Notes: generated from the letters alone by a model not told the origin. A DNA stretch of 64,000 bases from Dermanyssus gallinae (GCA_003439945.1 QVRM01002126.1:124001-188000), one strand, 5' to 3'. Shown: positions 1-11,718, counted from the stretch's first letter. Numbers and translations are program-made.

Positions 1-2
1 AC

Positions 3-1442
3 CACGACGGCGGCACCTGCCTCATGAGCTCGGTACAGTCGACGGAGCTATGCGCGTTCCTGCTCGAGCAGGGCGCCGACATCAACGCGCGCGACTCGAA
101 GTTCAAGACGGCGCTCCACTACGTCGTGCAGGAGGACCAACTCGAGACGACGAAGCTGCTGCTGAAGCACGGCGCCGACCACCTGGCGTGCAACATGTGC
201 GGCGACGACGTCCTGCAGACGGCCTGTCTGATGGGCAGGGCCGCGATCGCCGAGTACCTCATCGAGACGATGAACTACCCGCCCGAGCGGGTGGCCGACG
301 CGCTCGAGCTGCTCGGCGCCAGCTACTTCGACAAAAGGCAAGGCAATACGATGGCGCCTGAGTACTGGCGACGCGCCGTCACCTACCGTGAGCTGCACAA
401 GCTCGAGAAAAAAATCACCGAGCCCCCGAAGGAGGTGTTCCTCAACCGCGTGCCGTTCTGCACGCTCGACGACGTCAACGCACTCGCGCACAACATGGAC
501 GAGATGTGGCTGCAGAGTCTGATCGTTAACGAACGCGTGCTCGGCCCGAGCCACGAGCATTCGATTTCTCAGCTGATTTGGCGCGGGTGGGAATTCACCA
601 AGAACAAGCAGCACCAGCGCTGCATCGACCTGTGGAAGTACGGCGTCGAGATTCCGCTGAGCATGGACACCGTGCTGCACCCCCAGACGTCGTACATTTT
701 CTGGTCGCTCATCTGGATTACGTTTGACGTGCACGCCAAACACACGCAGGGTCTGCTCGATGCGCCCGTCAGGCTGAGCGACGTCATGTTCCTGCTCGAG
801 AAGCTTATCGACTGCTTGCCGGCCGTCATGCAGCAGCTCGAGCAGCGGCCCGTCTTCCTCGAGCATCAAGACAACTGGGAGGGGTTGCTGAAGGGCGTCA
901 TCCGGCTGCTGCACCTGGCCGAAATCCTGTCTAAGTCGGCCGAGAATACCCTGCAGCTCGAGCGGATGACGCGCAAGCTCGTCGTTGTCAATCCGGTCAT
1001 GACGAACGGCAACACGCTGCTGCATAGAGCCGTCGGGGGGTTCAGGGCGGTGAACCTGCGCCAGCCTTACTACAATTACCACCACTGGTTGAAGGATCAA
1101 ATCCTTCCCGATCCGGTGACGACGCGGCTGCTGTTGCGGTGTGGCGCCCAAGTCGAGGCCGTCAACGAGGACTACTCGACGCCGCTGCACATTGCTTCGC
1201 TCCGCGTCAACTATCGCGAGGAGATCGTTCGGATGCTGCTTGACGCGGGCGCGCATATCGATCGGACAGACAAGCAGGGCAACCAGCCGTACCGCATGCT
1301 CGGCGACAACCCGGAGTGCCGAATTAAGATCGCTCAACTCCTCGCGCTCAAGTGCCTCGCTGCCAGCAAAGTGAAGTCGCACCACCGAAACTACGAGAGT
1401 CTCATTCCCCGCTCGATCGAAGACTTTATTCGAATGCACTGA
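3..1442 (+). CDS. FEM1-like ankyrin protein, copy 1 (5' end outside window)
   Basis: Open reading frame runs from the window edge to a stop at 1440-1442. The window begins inside the fourth N-terminal ankyrin repeat (DGGTCL...), so the internal ATG at 24 is not the true start; by alignment with copy 2 about 166 residues are missing. Family (known): FEM1 proteins bind C-terminal degrons and recruit CUL2-Elongin B/C. Seen: ankyrin repeats (ELCAFLLEQGADINARD, ETTKLLLKHGAD), the FEM1 signature ALELLGASY, a helical middle with NERVLGPSH and RCIDLWKYGVEI, two C-terminal ankyrin repeats (TPLHIASL, MLLDAGAHID), and a C-terminal VHL-box-like end LKCLAAS...IPRSIEDFIRMH. The C terminus is intact. Its middle region (SYIFWSLIWITFD) differs from all other copies. 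FEM1A/C-like assignment is by recalled family motifs, without a database search. Confidence 0.88.
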   Translation, partial: HDGGTCLMSSVQSTELCAFLLEQGADINARDSKFKTALHYVVQEDQLETTKLLLKHGADHLACNMCGDDVLQTACLMGRAAIAEYLIETMNYPPERVADALELLGASYFDKRQGNTMAPEYWRRAVTYRELHKLEKKITEPPKEVFLNRVPFCTLDDVNALAHNMDEMWLQSLIVNERVLGPSHEHSISQLIWRGWEFTKNKQHQRCIDLWKYGVEIPLSMDTVLHPQTSYIFWSLIWITFDVHAKHTQGLLDAPVRLSDVMFLLEKLIDCLPAVMQQLEQRPVFLEHQDNWEGLLKGVIRLLHLAEILSKSAENTLQLERMTRKLVVVNPVMTNGNTLLHRAVGGFRAVNLRQPYYNYHHWLKDQILPDPVTTRLLLRCGAQVEAVNEDYSTPLHIASLRVNYREEIVRMLLDAGAHIDRTDKQGNQPYRMLGDNPECRIKIAQLLALKCLAASKVKSHHRNYESLIPRSIEDFIRMH

Positions 1443-2977
1443 GCGGTGCATACATACATGCATGATGTATGCTTGCTTGTACTGCTGCTGCTGCTGTCGC
1501 CGCTACTTAACAACTGCCACCCAACTGCCTGGAACATAGGAGATCTCTTGACAGCAGACGACGATACAGGTCTCTTCTCCTCGTGACGTGCTGCACCGTT
1601 ATGCAACAGAAATAGGGGTGTTTGGTAAACCCGCAAGACAGACGGACAAACATATAGACAGACAGATAGACATCAAAGCATAGCGTAGCGAGAGAGAGAG
1701 AGAGAGAGAGAGAGGGGTGTGGGCAAACAACAATGACGTTATGTACATAGTGGCTGTAGATTGACAATGTTTCATGTTTAAGAGCAATTTTAATCGATCA
1801 CCATCATTGCGCAACTGTACTTCTATCTGTTATAGGCAGAGAACAGGAGAGAGAGAAAAAGATATTTATGGTGTATGTTTTTATTATTATTATCATTATT
1901 ATTATTATAGTACATAGGTTTGGGCAGTTAAATAAACGAAAGAAGGTAAACAGATTGTTTTTGGAGAAAGAGGATTAGCAGCAGAGGCAGGGCGTAATGC
2001 CCACATAAATGGCACACTGGATCAACATACGAGATACGATAGATCAACTTGTAGACGACGGCGAGCATCATCCTGATATTCATGATAACGAGCATGACGT
2101 ACTAGAACTGTACCTTGGATGGTACATGTATGTGTGATAGAATCATTCCAATGAGCAGCAAACAAAGTGAGGTCGTCGTGAGTACTTCACGATAATGAGG
2201 TGGCGTTGCATCCGATGACGAGTGTCAGACAGCCAGAGACCGACCTGCCGAGTATATAACAAAAAATAAATCTTTTATGCGGAAGAGCCTAAGAAACAGA
2301 TGCCGTGTTGAGTTGAAAGATGATCAATGCTCATTCCTCAGCTGTCTCCTCTTTCTGTTGAGGCTGTTGGGCTAAGAGTTGGGAGTAGTTTAAATGCCGA
2401 TTAGAATGGAACTTTTCGTCTACTCCGGTTTCCAGTTTTTTGAGGATTTCTCTCACATGCTTGTTAGAACGCACTCATTTAACGATTGAATCGATTGGTC
2501 GATACCAATATTCATCCATCCTTCCGTGTATCCGTCGAATACCGCGGCCTTGTGCCCTGCGGCTTTGGCTCAATCCGGCCAGGTCTTCTGCCGAACTACG
2601 TACGCTATTGGACGCTGAGCGGTGAACGGATTTGTTTGTGTCAAACTCGCGACTGACCATCGAGCTTCATTCGTCGCCAAGATTGTTTAGTTGTAGTAAT
2701 TCTAATAAAAATAACACCAGCACAACAATACGAATGATGATGACGATGATGGAGGGCGATGATGATGATGACGCCTATACTATTAGTCTAACAATGATAG
2801 TAGTAATGTTCTCATTTTCAATGACGTTATCGTGGTTTTTCTGTTTGCTGGAGGAGGAGTAGAAACAACGATTTGCTAACTTTACCGTCGTCGTCTTCGT
2901 AGTAGAGCTCATCTGTGCGTTTTACCTATGGTGAGCCTTTATTCGTGATGGACATCTGTCTGCCTGTCATAAACATT
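1443..2977 (+). other. 3' flank of FEM1-like copy 1, shared with other copies
   Basis: No gene seen. The stretch is homologous to the sequence after copies 2 (18827 on), 5 (55452 on) and, more weakly, 6 (61578 on). It starts with a small inverted repeat just after the stop (GCATACAT at about 1446 with ATGTATGC at about 1463), then a (GA)n run at 1689-1713, an ATT-rich stretch at 1879-1907, and AATAAA hexamers at 1931-1936 and 2265-2270 that could serve as poly(A) signals. The short reading frames here are not conserved as protein between copies. Confidence 0.6.
1689..1713. repeat. (GA)n microsatellite
   Basis: Simple GA repeat in the 3' flank of copy 1. Orthologous runs of other lengths lie at about 19078-19096 (after copy 2) and 55698-55726 (after copy 5). 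Confidence 0.9.
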
Positions 2978-4372
2978 TAAACACCGAGATCTCACAAAGT
3001 CTAGCCCTGCGGCGGAGTTCTTGGAGAAGCTCTTAATAGCTGCCTGGATGTCTTTTTTAACGTGACGAAGAGCAGAGGAGACCTGATCAGTGTCGGTCAT
3101 TCTAGGTCCTCGCCATCTAATGGGCGTTGTTGTCGCAAGGTTTCTATACGGTCAATGTCCGGCGTTAAAGTTTATGTGGATACAATAAATCTGGCGGCAC
3201 CAGAAACATCAGCTTCGGAAAGTTTAATAATGGACTGGCGCAAGGTATTATTGTTAAATAGTCTAGAAGTCAAGGTGCGAGAATGCGAAGTGTCAAAATG
3301 TTTGACAGGCGCATATTTCGAGAGAAATCACGAAGATTGTTGCGGGTGATGACTGAGAGAGATACCGTATCGTTGCAGGCGCGGGGGAGGCGAAGCGCTA
3401 CGGGGGCAAAAGAGAAAAGACCTGTACCATGCTTCCACGTCATTATTAGATGAGACTGCTGAGAGTACACTGGTAAGAGCCTCGGTTACTTGTTTCCTGG
3501 CTGATTTTTGTACAATTCGGATCAGCCTGATTTGCCCCATAACTGCTTGGATGTCCTCCAAAATTCGCACTGGTTAAAAACGAGAAGGCACAGAGGTGGT
3601 CGCTATAGAGAAGGAAGCCTCAGTGGCGGTGGAATGCTTAGCTGATATATTGCCCACGCCGCGTGTATTGCCCGTCGCATAGTAGACATTTAGTAGTAGA
3701 TGGAGTGGAATGATCATTCATGATTGTACGATTCATCGTAGATTTTCCACTAGTGGTAGCAACTGTAACAGCGGCCCAAAACGCTCTAATATGGTTTTGA
3801 ATTTAACCGATAAGTCTGAGCTTAAGCCTGAAATAATCTGACACAGTCCAAGGGAGGCGCTTTTGGGGCGTCTATATCCGGAAGCCACGTCGTGTATGTG
3901 TTTATACGTTGATAATAGCGAACCTTCAGGGACTCTGCTGTAGCTTCGTTTTGGGGTGGTTTTCTTCGGATAATAACTTTAAATATCCCTAGTTCACCAG
4001 ACGATCTACTATCCTTCAGTTTGGCTAGGCTCTTTTGCTCGCGGGACGCAGTCAGTTTTTCCCTACGAGTAAACCCGTCGTCATTTGTCTCAACAGCCTT
4101 GTCATCCTCAGCGCACGTAGAGAATGAAAACAACTTTTTCGCTGAAGCCCATGACGCGCTGTTCTGTCGTGACCTTCCGACTAATTGGACCAGGCGCAGG
4201 AATTCGGTTCACCGAAAACATCAATCGCCGGCGCATCGTGGGTGATTGATGCAGTCATCTTTGCGGCATCGGTGTTATCAGCACAAGTACTCGCGTCGGC
4301 TGAGTTTTGTCGTAACCTAGATACTCGTGGCCTTTTCATGGCAATCGATTAGCACAAAGTTGATCATGTCAA
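2978..4372 (-). mobile_element. N-terminal part of YLDD/RLE-type retroelement (remnant)
   Basis: Minus-strand remnant homologous to 36600-38092 and 13190-13775. Reading from 4372 downwards, the start resembles MVDMINFVL and the end reads QAAIKSFSKNSAAGLDF. That end matches the first reverse-transcriptase block seen at 6541-6776 (KSFSRSSAGGLDFIRPRLL), so the region is the polyprotein part upstream of and entering the RT domain. It is broken by frameshifts and stops. The plus-strand frame of 95 residues at 3062-3349 is a shadow. Confidence 0.5.
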
Positions 4373-4384
4373 CCAAGTAAGACT

Positions 4385-4765
4385 AAAAATATAATCAATA
4401 TAATTTTTAAATTTTTACTGTTTCAACTGTTTGTTTATTGACATTTCTTGTAGATAATTGCACATCATTTATATATGCCATTTTCACCTATTTACAATAT
4501 ATTGCAACATGGTTGTATTTTTATATCACTTTTAACCAGGTACCAAAGTTTCCAGATAATGCTCTTTAAGATCGCATTTGAATTTGAGCAGGGACTTTGT
4601 CTGCCTAACCGAGGCCGGTACTTTGTTCCAGTAGGAGGCCCCAATGTATCTGATCGATAGCTTTGACTGGTTGGAGTTGGCGTGTGACAGAGGAAGCAGG
4701 TTTGATGCGTTACCCCGTTCATTATTTCGACGTTCAACGATTGCACTGCAAGTCAAGGCACCTAC
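4385..4765 (-). mobile_element. 3' end of an APE-type LINE
   Basis: The minus-strand translation gives the typical C-terminal tail of Jockey/CR1-type polyproteins: SIRYIGASYWNKVPASVRQ followed by FKCDLKEHYLETLVPG. The same tail lies at 13870-14110 and 38280-38430. Only this tail is left here; the element is 5'-truncated near 4765. Confidence 0.6.
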
Positions 4766-4973
4766 CTGCTAACACAAAGTTCACTAATTCAGGCTAGTAC
4801 TAGGATTCGAAGATCTTTTCCACAGGCCTATAAAAACACGTCCGCCCCGTTCAATTTCGAAACCAGAACTGTTGACAACGCGAAGGACTTAGGAACAATG
4901 AACGACAACACACAACGCAAGCTCTAACGCGTAGCGCTGCCGAGCAAAGAATGAACTCATAGGCCACGCTTCT

Positions 4974-6540
4974 TCGGTCTATTTATTTATAGATGTAATA
5001 TGGCGATAAAAGAGACAGGGACGCCGTAGCGTTCGTATAGTAATAATGTTAAACGATGGAATCGAAGCTTCACAAACATTCGACATCTCGAATGTTCCAC
5101 CTGTCCTCTTCGCTGATTGGTCGGTTCAAACAACGCATTATGACAGCGTGCGTTGTCTTCGGCGGTGACGCCGCCCTAGGTACGTAGGTCTGATAATGAT
5201 GACGCTGCTGATGTTATGGTTATGGCGCACCAAAGCGACAATGGTGCACGGGGGCCCTATTGTCACCAGCACGCACCGCTTAGCGGTCTCAATGTTGTGG
5301 CTGGTGACAATTCCCTGGTCGTCGAGATGCACGTTCAATGACGTACGCGGACGATTAGTGCTTTGGTTTCGTCGCTTTGCACGTTGGATTGGATGCTCGG
5401 TCGACTTACTGGCGCCGTGTCGGTTATCGACAGTGTAGTAAATGGCTGTGTGGCTAGTAGTAATAGTTGGCTACGGTGTGTTTAGCTTTGTCACACTAAT
5501 TTAAATTTTTCTTTTTTTAATGAAAATGACACTACGATGCTTGATAGTCGTTAACAAGATGACGATAATTTCAACCATATGTGAGAGAGAGTGTGACCAC
5601 AAAAACAAAAATTCGTACAAATACACAAGCCAAAGCTATGGCCAAACTAACTCTAGTGCAAAATCTGTATCCATGACGTGTATCGCAAGTTACACGAACA
5701 ATCTATTTTTTTATAATTGTTAACTTGAATTTTAAACATTTTAGAACAACAAATAAAACGTTTGTGTGTGCGAATGCAGCTCTACTGCGAGCGGAGTTGG
5801 AAAGCGCCAATTAACTGGGCAGCGGTAGACAACCTAATTTAAACAATTATTTGGCCAAAATGTTTTACCCGTTTTAATGAAATTATGTTTGGGCTGGAAG
5901 TATAAGCGAGTAAACTCGAATCTATATACATGCAGCACGCTCACGTAAGCGGACATGGTAAAGTCCAGATATGCAGGTTATATGCTAAAAAGTTTCCTGA
6001 ACGGAAGTTGGTCTACGAAGCGCTATATGTATATATAGTTCACCTCGGACGCGTGATCTCGTGCTTTGGGTATATTCACTAGCCTCCAGGATCTCGCTAT
6101 GCAACGGACTACTGACCAACATTAAATCGTGCATTATAACAATTGAGTCCGATTCATGTGGAAAAGTGCCTTGAGTAAACTTGAGTATCCCGTATACAAC
6201 AATATGATATATTTTATAATACTATGCATATATTAAAGCAAAATAAATACGCATGCTTATTTGCATATTGCTTTAAAGATCTGACATGACTCTTGAAACA
6301 CACTAGATACGGAGTATCTCAGAATTCGCTCAACAAATGCTGAGGTCTAGTACCACTCGGAAAAAAAATTCTCAATGGCACGAGGGCGGAAATGTCTTAT
6401 TTTGAAGTCAGAGCGAAGTTACTAAAAATGGTTGTACCAAGCTTTTCATCCTGGCATATCTTCATTAAATCTGCGAATACGAGAGTCCCAGACAGCCTAT
6501 CGACAAACCAATCATAGTGTTTGGAAGAAAAATTATATAT
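4974..6540. other. Duplicated intergenic stretch, no gene recognised
   Basis: Near-identical to 29341-30905. It contains short frames on both strands, for example 80 residues at 5196-5438 (+) and 66 residues at 5138-5338 (-), preserved in both copies with only a few substitutions. That is expected for a recent duplication and is not evidence of coding. No domain, RNA gene or splice structure was recognised. Confidence 0.5.
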
Positions 6541-6940
6541 ATATATATAAACCCGTCCTTCTTCTGTAAGGCGAAAAGCCTCGCTCCAAAGATTATAGGC
6601 AGCAGTTGCGATGGAGGGGCGCCCCACAGAAGTAAGTCGACGACCTTTGCCAGTGCGCCCGCCAGCCGACCGGCTGTATCCCCCAGAGTCGGAGATAGTA
6701 AATCCATTAGCAGTCGGGGTCGTATAAAGTCAAGACCCCCGGCGGAACTCCTTGAAAAGCTCTTGACCGCGGCCACAACTTCTTCCCCTGATGTGGTGCA
6801 AGGAAGTGGAAGGCTGGGAGGGACTGGCCAGTCTGCTGGGGCCGGAGGGTGTTTTTCGCAAAGGGCCGTTAGGTGATCCGTGCTGGGAGCCAGGACCTCC
6901 GACGATTCGATCAGCCTGGCGGCTCCAGATATATATATAT
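6541..6940 (-). mobile_element. Reverse-transcriptase N-terminal fragment of YLDD/RLE retroelement
   Basis: Minus-strand frame 6776 to about 6550 reads VKSFSRSSAGGLDFIRP, then ALAKVVDLLLWGAPPSQ and PIIFGARLFALQKKDG. It aligns with the plus-strand element at 43550-43830 (AKVVDVLRWGSPQSC, FGARMFALKKKDGSLRP). The frame stops being RT-like exactly at an (AT)n run (6535-6550). The upstream side (6790-6900) is proline/serine-rich linker in the same orientation. A further (AT)n run lies at 6930-6949. It is absent from the matching place in block B. Confidence 0.6.
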
Positions 6941-6987
6941 ATATATACCTTGTCTAAATTAGAAACCATGAAAACCAATTTAAGAGT

Positions 6988-7062
6988 GGCCGGTTAGGGT
7001 CTCGAACCCAGGCCTCCCGAATGCAAGGCAAAGTCTTTGCCATTAAGCCACCTTGCTCGGTC
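6988..7062 (-). mobile_element. tRNA-derived SINE-like head
   Basis: On the minus strand, an A-box-like TGGCTTAATGG (about 7040-7050) is followed by TTTGCCTTGCATTCGGGAGG and a perfect B box GGGTTCGAGACCC (6998-7010). The spacing suits a tRNA-derived pol III promoter, but the anticodon stem does not fold well, so it is not called a functional tRNA. A related sequence lies at 28258-28316 on the plus strand. Confidence 0.5.
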
Positions 7063-7121
7063 TATGTAACGTATTGCTCGTCATGAACAAAACTCACCGA
7101 CGTTTTACAAGCAAAAGAAAA

Positions 7122-7127
7122 TTTATT
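7122..7127 (-). promoter_or_regulatory. Poly(A) signal of the cysteine-rich gene fragment
   Basis: AATAAA on the minus strand, about 88 bases beyond the stop of the exon at 7215-7373. Its position fits a normal 3' UTR. Confidence 0.4.
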
Positions 7128-7214
7128 CAGAATAGCTTAAGATCGAATGTGCATTGTGCACGACGCACGCGCCTTCCAGCACGGCATTCTCGGATGCGCA
7201 GCAGGATAGAGCTT

Positions 7215-7373
7215 TTAGATGCTATCGAGGATCTCGGCGAGCGCCGGTAGCATTGAGACGTATTTTGGCTCCTTTACCGGCTGGATCTTCGGTAGGGCGT
7301 TGCACAGGCTCGGGTCGCGCACAAATTTGCGGCAAGCGGTGTCTTTTAAATCGGCGCTAATATTATCCACCAC
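7215..7373 (-). pseudogene. Last exon of a cysteine-rich protein gene (orphaned)
   Basis: Minus strand. An acceptor-like CACCATTTAG is followed by 52 codons and a stop at 7215-7217. The frame reads VVDNISADLKDTACRKF, then VRDPSLCNALPKI, and ends LPALAEILDSI. It starts in phase 0, which is the phase left open by the donor at 30924 in block B, so the joined protein would read ...CGEEHANFSAK then VVDNISADL.... A poly(A) signal follows at 7122-7127. The upstream exons are missing here: beyond the acceptor there is about 60 bases of intron and then (AT)n. The family is not certain; the cysteine spacing and the proline/leucine-rich end recall secreted arthropod proteins, but this is only an impression. 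As it stands the fragment cannot make the original product. Confidence 0.5.
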
Positions 7374-7434
7374 CTAAATGGTGCGTTCAACAGAAAATAG
7401 TTACATTTTCGTTTATAACCCTAATCCGTAAAAA

Positions 7435-7435
<1 letters not shown>

Positions 7436-7465
<30 letters not shown>

Positions 7466-7535
7466 TTTTCAATCTACCAAATATCGCATGCATGTATTAA
7501 GAGATAAAGACGCTGTATATGTTATGGCAACGACG

Positions 7536-7570
<35 letters not shown>
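7436..7570. repeat. (AT)n microsatellites and T tract
   Basis: Two AT runs (about 7436-7456 and 7538-7570) with a short T tract between. The first lies inside what would be the intron upstream of the exon at 7215-7373 and marks the point where the preceding exons are lost. Confidence 0.85.
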
Positions 7571-7578
<8 letters not shown>

Positions 7579-9138
7579 CATATATACGTACTTATGATAA
7601 AAACATTTAACATTTACATTTTTATTGTAGACTCATTTTAAGTTAAAGTAAACTATTTAGTTTCAAATTAAATCTCAGATTGTCTCAATTTTATTATACA
7701 AATATTTTTAAAAACATTTATTATAAAAATATAACTTAACGGATTATTAAGAACATTTTTTAACTTTGTTTTTATAATACTAAACTAATAATAAACTACT
7801 AGCAAGGGACGCCCCAATAGTAGTGGTAATATTTGCCTTATAACTCGTACGTTTAGCTTGATGAACATCCTACAGGATATACATAGATTCCCCCACAAAG
7901 GCTCTCACAAAAGGAGTGCATCCAGGCGTGACTCATATCGCTTCGAAGGCATCCTGTTTACGATTTTGGTGAAAAGGTTGTACACTACAGTACTAAAACC
8001 TCTCAGCGACTGCCCCCTGTGCGCTATTCCCGTACGCTATGTACGTATGCGATTTCCCTTGGCCGGCCGTGGATGCTGTTACTCCAAGAATATTCGTCAG
8101 GGGTTCCCCGGAATAATCGAACTAAAACCAGTGCTGGCTGGTAGGACACTACCATAAGCTACCTCTTTAGCCAAGCCATAGCGTGATCATACTGGTTTTA
8201 TCATTTTCAGTAAAGGAATGTGACAATTGGATTTTGAGTCAATTCGGTCTTGGACAATGGTAAGGTACAAAAAATAAAATTTATTTATCGTAGTAGAAGT
8301 ACTATAGAAGTTTAACCGAAGGATTTCGTAGTATCTAGGGTATCTACGCAGCGTCATCCTTTGCATATGCTTATATTGGACCGAATAAACTTCTTGTCAA
8401 GCTCTTTAACGAATCGGATGCCAATTATCTTTCGTTTAGTTAATGAGCTCAACACAGGAAGATGGTTTTGTCACACACCATCTGGAGCTCACAATAGGAT
8501 ATTCAACGCAATTTGCCATACAGTCAAAAGAAGAAATCGCTTCCATATGGATCAAGCTACCTCCGTTTCCCCGAATTATGAAAAACACGTTGACTACCGC
8601 GATATAAAAGGCGATAAAAGGGTTTTTACCGTTTAACCTTACATTTATCGCAAGCACGGATCGATCCACCATCAATTATATATTCGGATAATCCACATAC
8701 GAATAATTATTAGCAAACAAAAAAACAGTCTTCTTTTACTATAATGGTGTTTTTCAAGTTACTACGTAGATACAAAAAGCGAGACCAAAAACACATCACA
8801 GAATCACGGCTATTTTTGGAGAATTTCAATAAAACGTCTATTTCTCGTTGGCAAGCATTACAATTGATTTTTATTGGAACACGCCAGTATGGCAAATTTC
8901 TTCAATTTGCATTACGAACATGTTCGTATTTACATACCCAAACAGGGTGCATTTTAAATAAATGAATGAAATTTGCATTGCCATCGAAAAATCTCGACAA
9001 GCCACGTCCGGACAGCCACTGTATCGGTAAAGCAACTAAACTTTTTTCGGGCTGACTCTCAGCCAACACTTAACGACCACGAGACCGCTCTCGCATTGCA
9101 TCGTGAGACGAAGGACCCCAATAGACAACAAATCTGCA
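7571..9138. other. AT-rich duplicated intergenic stretch, no gene recognised
   Basis: Matches 31928-33524. Several frames of 60-100 residues occur on both strands (for example 7858-8157 +, 8361-8636 +, 8710-8895 -) and are preserved between the copies only as DNA. In block B the minus-strand frame is longer (158 residues at 32982-33458) because of indels, which argues against a constrained protein. No known domain seen. Confidence 0.45.
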
Positions 9139-9232
9139 ACGGTGGGGATCGAACCCGTACACCCACGTATCTCGTCCGGTGGTCGCAAGGCGCCCGCGAA
9201 TACGATGCACCAGCTCAGTCGCCAGTTCGACT
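9139..9232 (-). mobile_element. tRNA-derived SINE-like sequence, second family
   Basis: On the minus strand, GACTGAGCTGGTGCATCG (A-box-like, about 9201-9220) precedes a perfect B box GGGTTCGATCCC at 9144-9155. The A-B spacing is long for a tRNA. The block B copy is at 33525-33622 and shares the flanks. No clear tail was identified. Confidence 0.45.
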
Positions 9233-9389
9233 CGGTAACGATAACGGCACCTAACTTAACCACTGTCGCTTCTCAGCACGACACTTACGACCTCACCTCA
9301 CCTCAGCTTCGCTTCTTCGATTACTACTTACCAAGTCCCTGCGAGCAGTTGTTGGCGTACCGCTCGAGAGCCTGCATCGAGAGTCTTTG

Positions 9390-11618
9390 AGCCGGATGCT
9401 GTGAACGGATTTATTTGTGTCAAACTCGCGACTGACCTCCGAGCTTCATTCGTCGCCGATATTGTATAGTCGTAGTAATTCTAATAATAATAACACCAAC
9501 AACAACAATTCGAATGATGATAATGAGGGCGATGATGATGATGACGACTATACTATTAGTCTAACAATGATAGTAGTAATGTTCTCATTTTCAATGACGT
9601 TATCGTGGTTTTTCTGTTTGCTGGAGGAGGAGTAGAAACAACGATTTGCCTTCCCTCTTCCCATGCGTGGTGGTGGCTGGTGATGGTCAACGTTAAGTTT
9701 AACTTCACCGTCGTCGTCTTCGTAGTAGAGCTCATCTGTGCGTTTTACCTATGGTGAGCCTTTATTCGTGGTGGACATCTGTCTGTCTGTATGTCTGCCA
9801 GCCAGCCTGCCTTCCTTCCTGTTTGTATGTATGTACATCTGAAGTGTATGCAAGATCACTAAGTGTGTGGTTGATGGAAGAAGACGGGAGGGAACGAACT
9901 ATGTATGATCATATCTGCGTATATATGTATGTATATCTGTATGTACGAATGAATGAATGACTGACTGTTTGTTGTAGGCGGCGTCCTGTCGTATTCGCAA
10001 AGCTGCTGAAGCTGGTCCAGACGTGCCACGCGTGGTCAGTCGTCTCACACACATCTATCGACAGATGAATAAATGAATGGATGGGTTGACGGATGAATAG
10101 ACGATCAATAGTTAGGTAGTTAGTTAGTTAGAGAGATTGATAGATGTCTGTTACAACGCTCGTGCCCATTTATGCTCATGCGCATAGCGAGGTAAGCAGT
10201 GGCTGAATAGTCATTGGTGTTGTCTTCAACCGGCTTTGGCTTCACCAGGCCTAGCACAGCCAGCCAGTCAGCCGACCGGCCGATTCAATGGGCCTGTTAG
10301 CAATAAGGTTCAGTCGTAGGCAAGGAGGCAAGACGATAGTTTGCTGGCAGGCGATAGGCGATACTAAAGAGAACAGCTTGCGAATGAACTTGAGTGCAGA
10401 CACTGATTCTGCTGAGACAACGCTGATTTCGTGCAATGAACATGAATGGCGACGACCATCGACGAACAGACGATTCTTCACCGCCATCTTGTGCTGCAAA
10501 TTCCAGGCAATCTATATATATATATATATATATCTATATTTATATGTGTGTGTGGGCGTCCGAGTAAAATCCACAATGTTTTCTTATGAAGAACCACGCG
10601 ACGATGAAGTCTGAGGAGACACGCTGAGTATACAGAAAGAAGTGTTGAGATGTCGTAATAGTATCATTATTATGATTATGATTATTATTATTCATTTTAT
10701 GCCCACTATTGTCAAGTTTATTAGGAACTATGTTTGTGTTCGTATGACTGTTTTAGTAGTACTGTCTCAATGATGCGAGTACAACAACAAAAGATAAATG
10801 ATGTTCAATTGTGCATTTGTGACGAAAAAGGATCCTGATCTCTGTGTCATAATATCATGAGGACCTTAATAAATGAAATATTTTACGCCGTTGAACAAAG
10901 CCTGCTTACTTATTCACCCGAGCTAATACGTTGGCGTTCGGACAATATGTCAATTATTAGTTGTTTGTAAGTGTCTTAGGTCCTAAATGGATTAACAACA
11001 GTCATAATGACATATCCGAATAGTAAGAGTAATGAATAGAGACATCATAGATCTTATCCTAGCCATCCCCAAGCTGCAAATTCATTGAAAACAGACATTA
11101 TATTGCATCTCGTGAACGTTTTGCGTTAAACCATATCATGTTGATTGATTGATCAGATTGATGATTCTTGCCGCACAAAGTATTCCAAGCTGAAAAGAGT
11201 CTATACAAAACGTACAATGCAGTACAACGTTTATTCGATTTCGGCAAATAAGCACTGCTACAGAAGCGGAACCACGACGTTGTCTGATCACCTACATATT
11301 CTTACACAATCTTGTTCTTGCTGCCATCAGAGACTAAACACGGTTTGCACTAAAGCAAACCCTTCTGATCATTATTCGTCAAATTTCGTTGACGGAATAA
11401 ATAGGCGTAAATGACCGGCAGCTCTGGCATAGAAGTCGCCGATTCGATCCCGGCGCAACAAAGCTTCACATGTCGATGCGATCTTTCATTAGATTTGCAG
11501 ATTTGGGTTACATCTATAGAAAATAACTGAATACAAAACAAACCAGATAACAAAATACCAGAGTTTCTGCAATGTCCCTGGCAAGTGCATAGTTTTTAGC
11601 ACAAAATATGCTTAACTT
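9390..11618. other. Copy of FEM1 3'-flank sequence and adjacent intergenic DNA
   Basis: The stretch 9395-9770 is homologous to 2620-2960 and 56755-56890, parts of the 3' flank of copies 1 and 5. This suggests that a FEM1-like gene once lay upstream and was lost. 10290-10900 matches 34590-35200 and, more distantly, 22985-23900. Runs of GTTA and GAAT tetranucleotides occur near 10110 and 9945. An (AT)n run lies at about 10511-10532. No coding gene recognised. Confidence 0.5.
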
Positions 11619-11718
11619 TAAACCCGTTCTGGTGTAAACTGTGACTGACCACCACTGCGACCGGCCAGAAGTGGAAGAGATTGGATTTGATTTGAATGGA
11701 ATTGAAGAAAAGGGGTGC

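Noticed and set aside
48..1463. Long antisense reading frame (471 codons) across copy 1, and similar ones across copies 2-5
   Set aside because: They mirror the GC-rich codon pattern of the sense gene, are rich in Arg/Val/Gln/Leu, have no domain, and the sense strand is clearly FEM1-like.
5138..5438. Overlapping short ORFs on both strands kept in both blocks
   Set aside because: Conservation is explained by recent block duplication; no motif and substitutions are not frame-biased as far as can be seen.
11408..11455. tRNA-like B box (GATTCGATCCCGGCG) on the plus strand, also at 35705-35750
   Set aside because: No A box at a proper distance and no cloverleaf; too little to call a tRNA or SINE.
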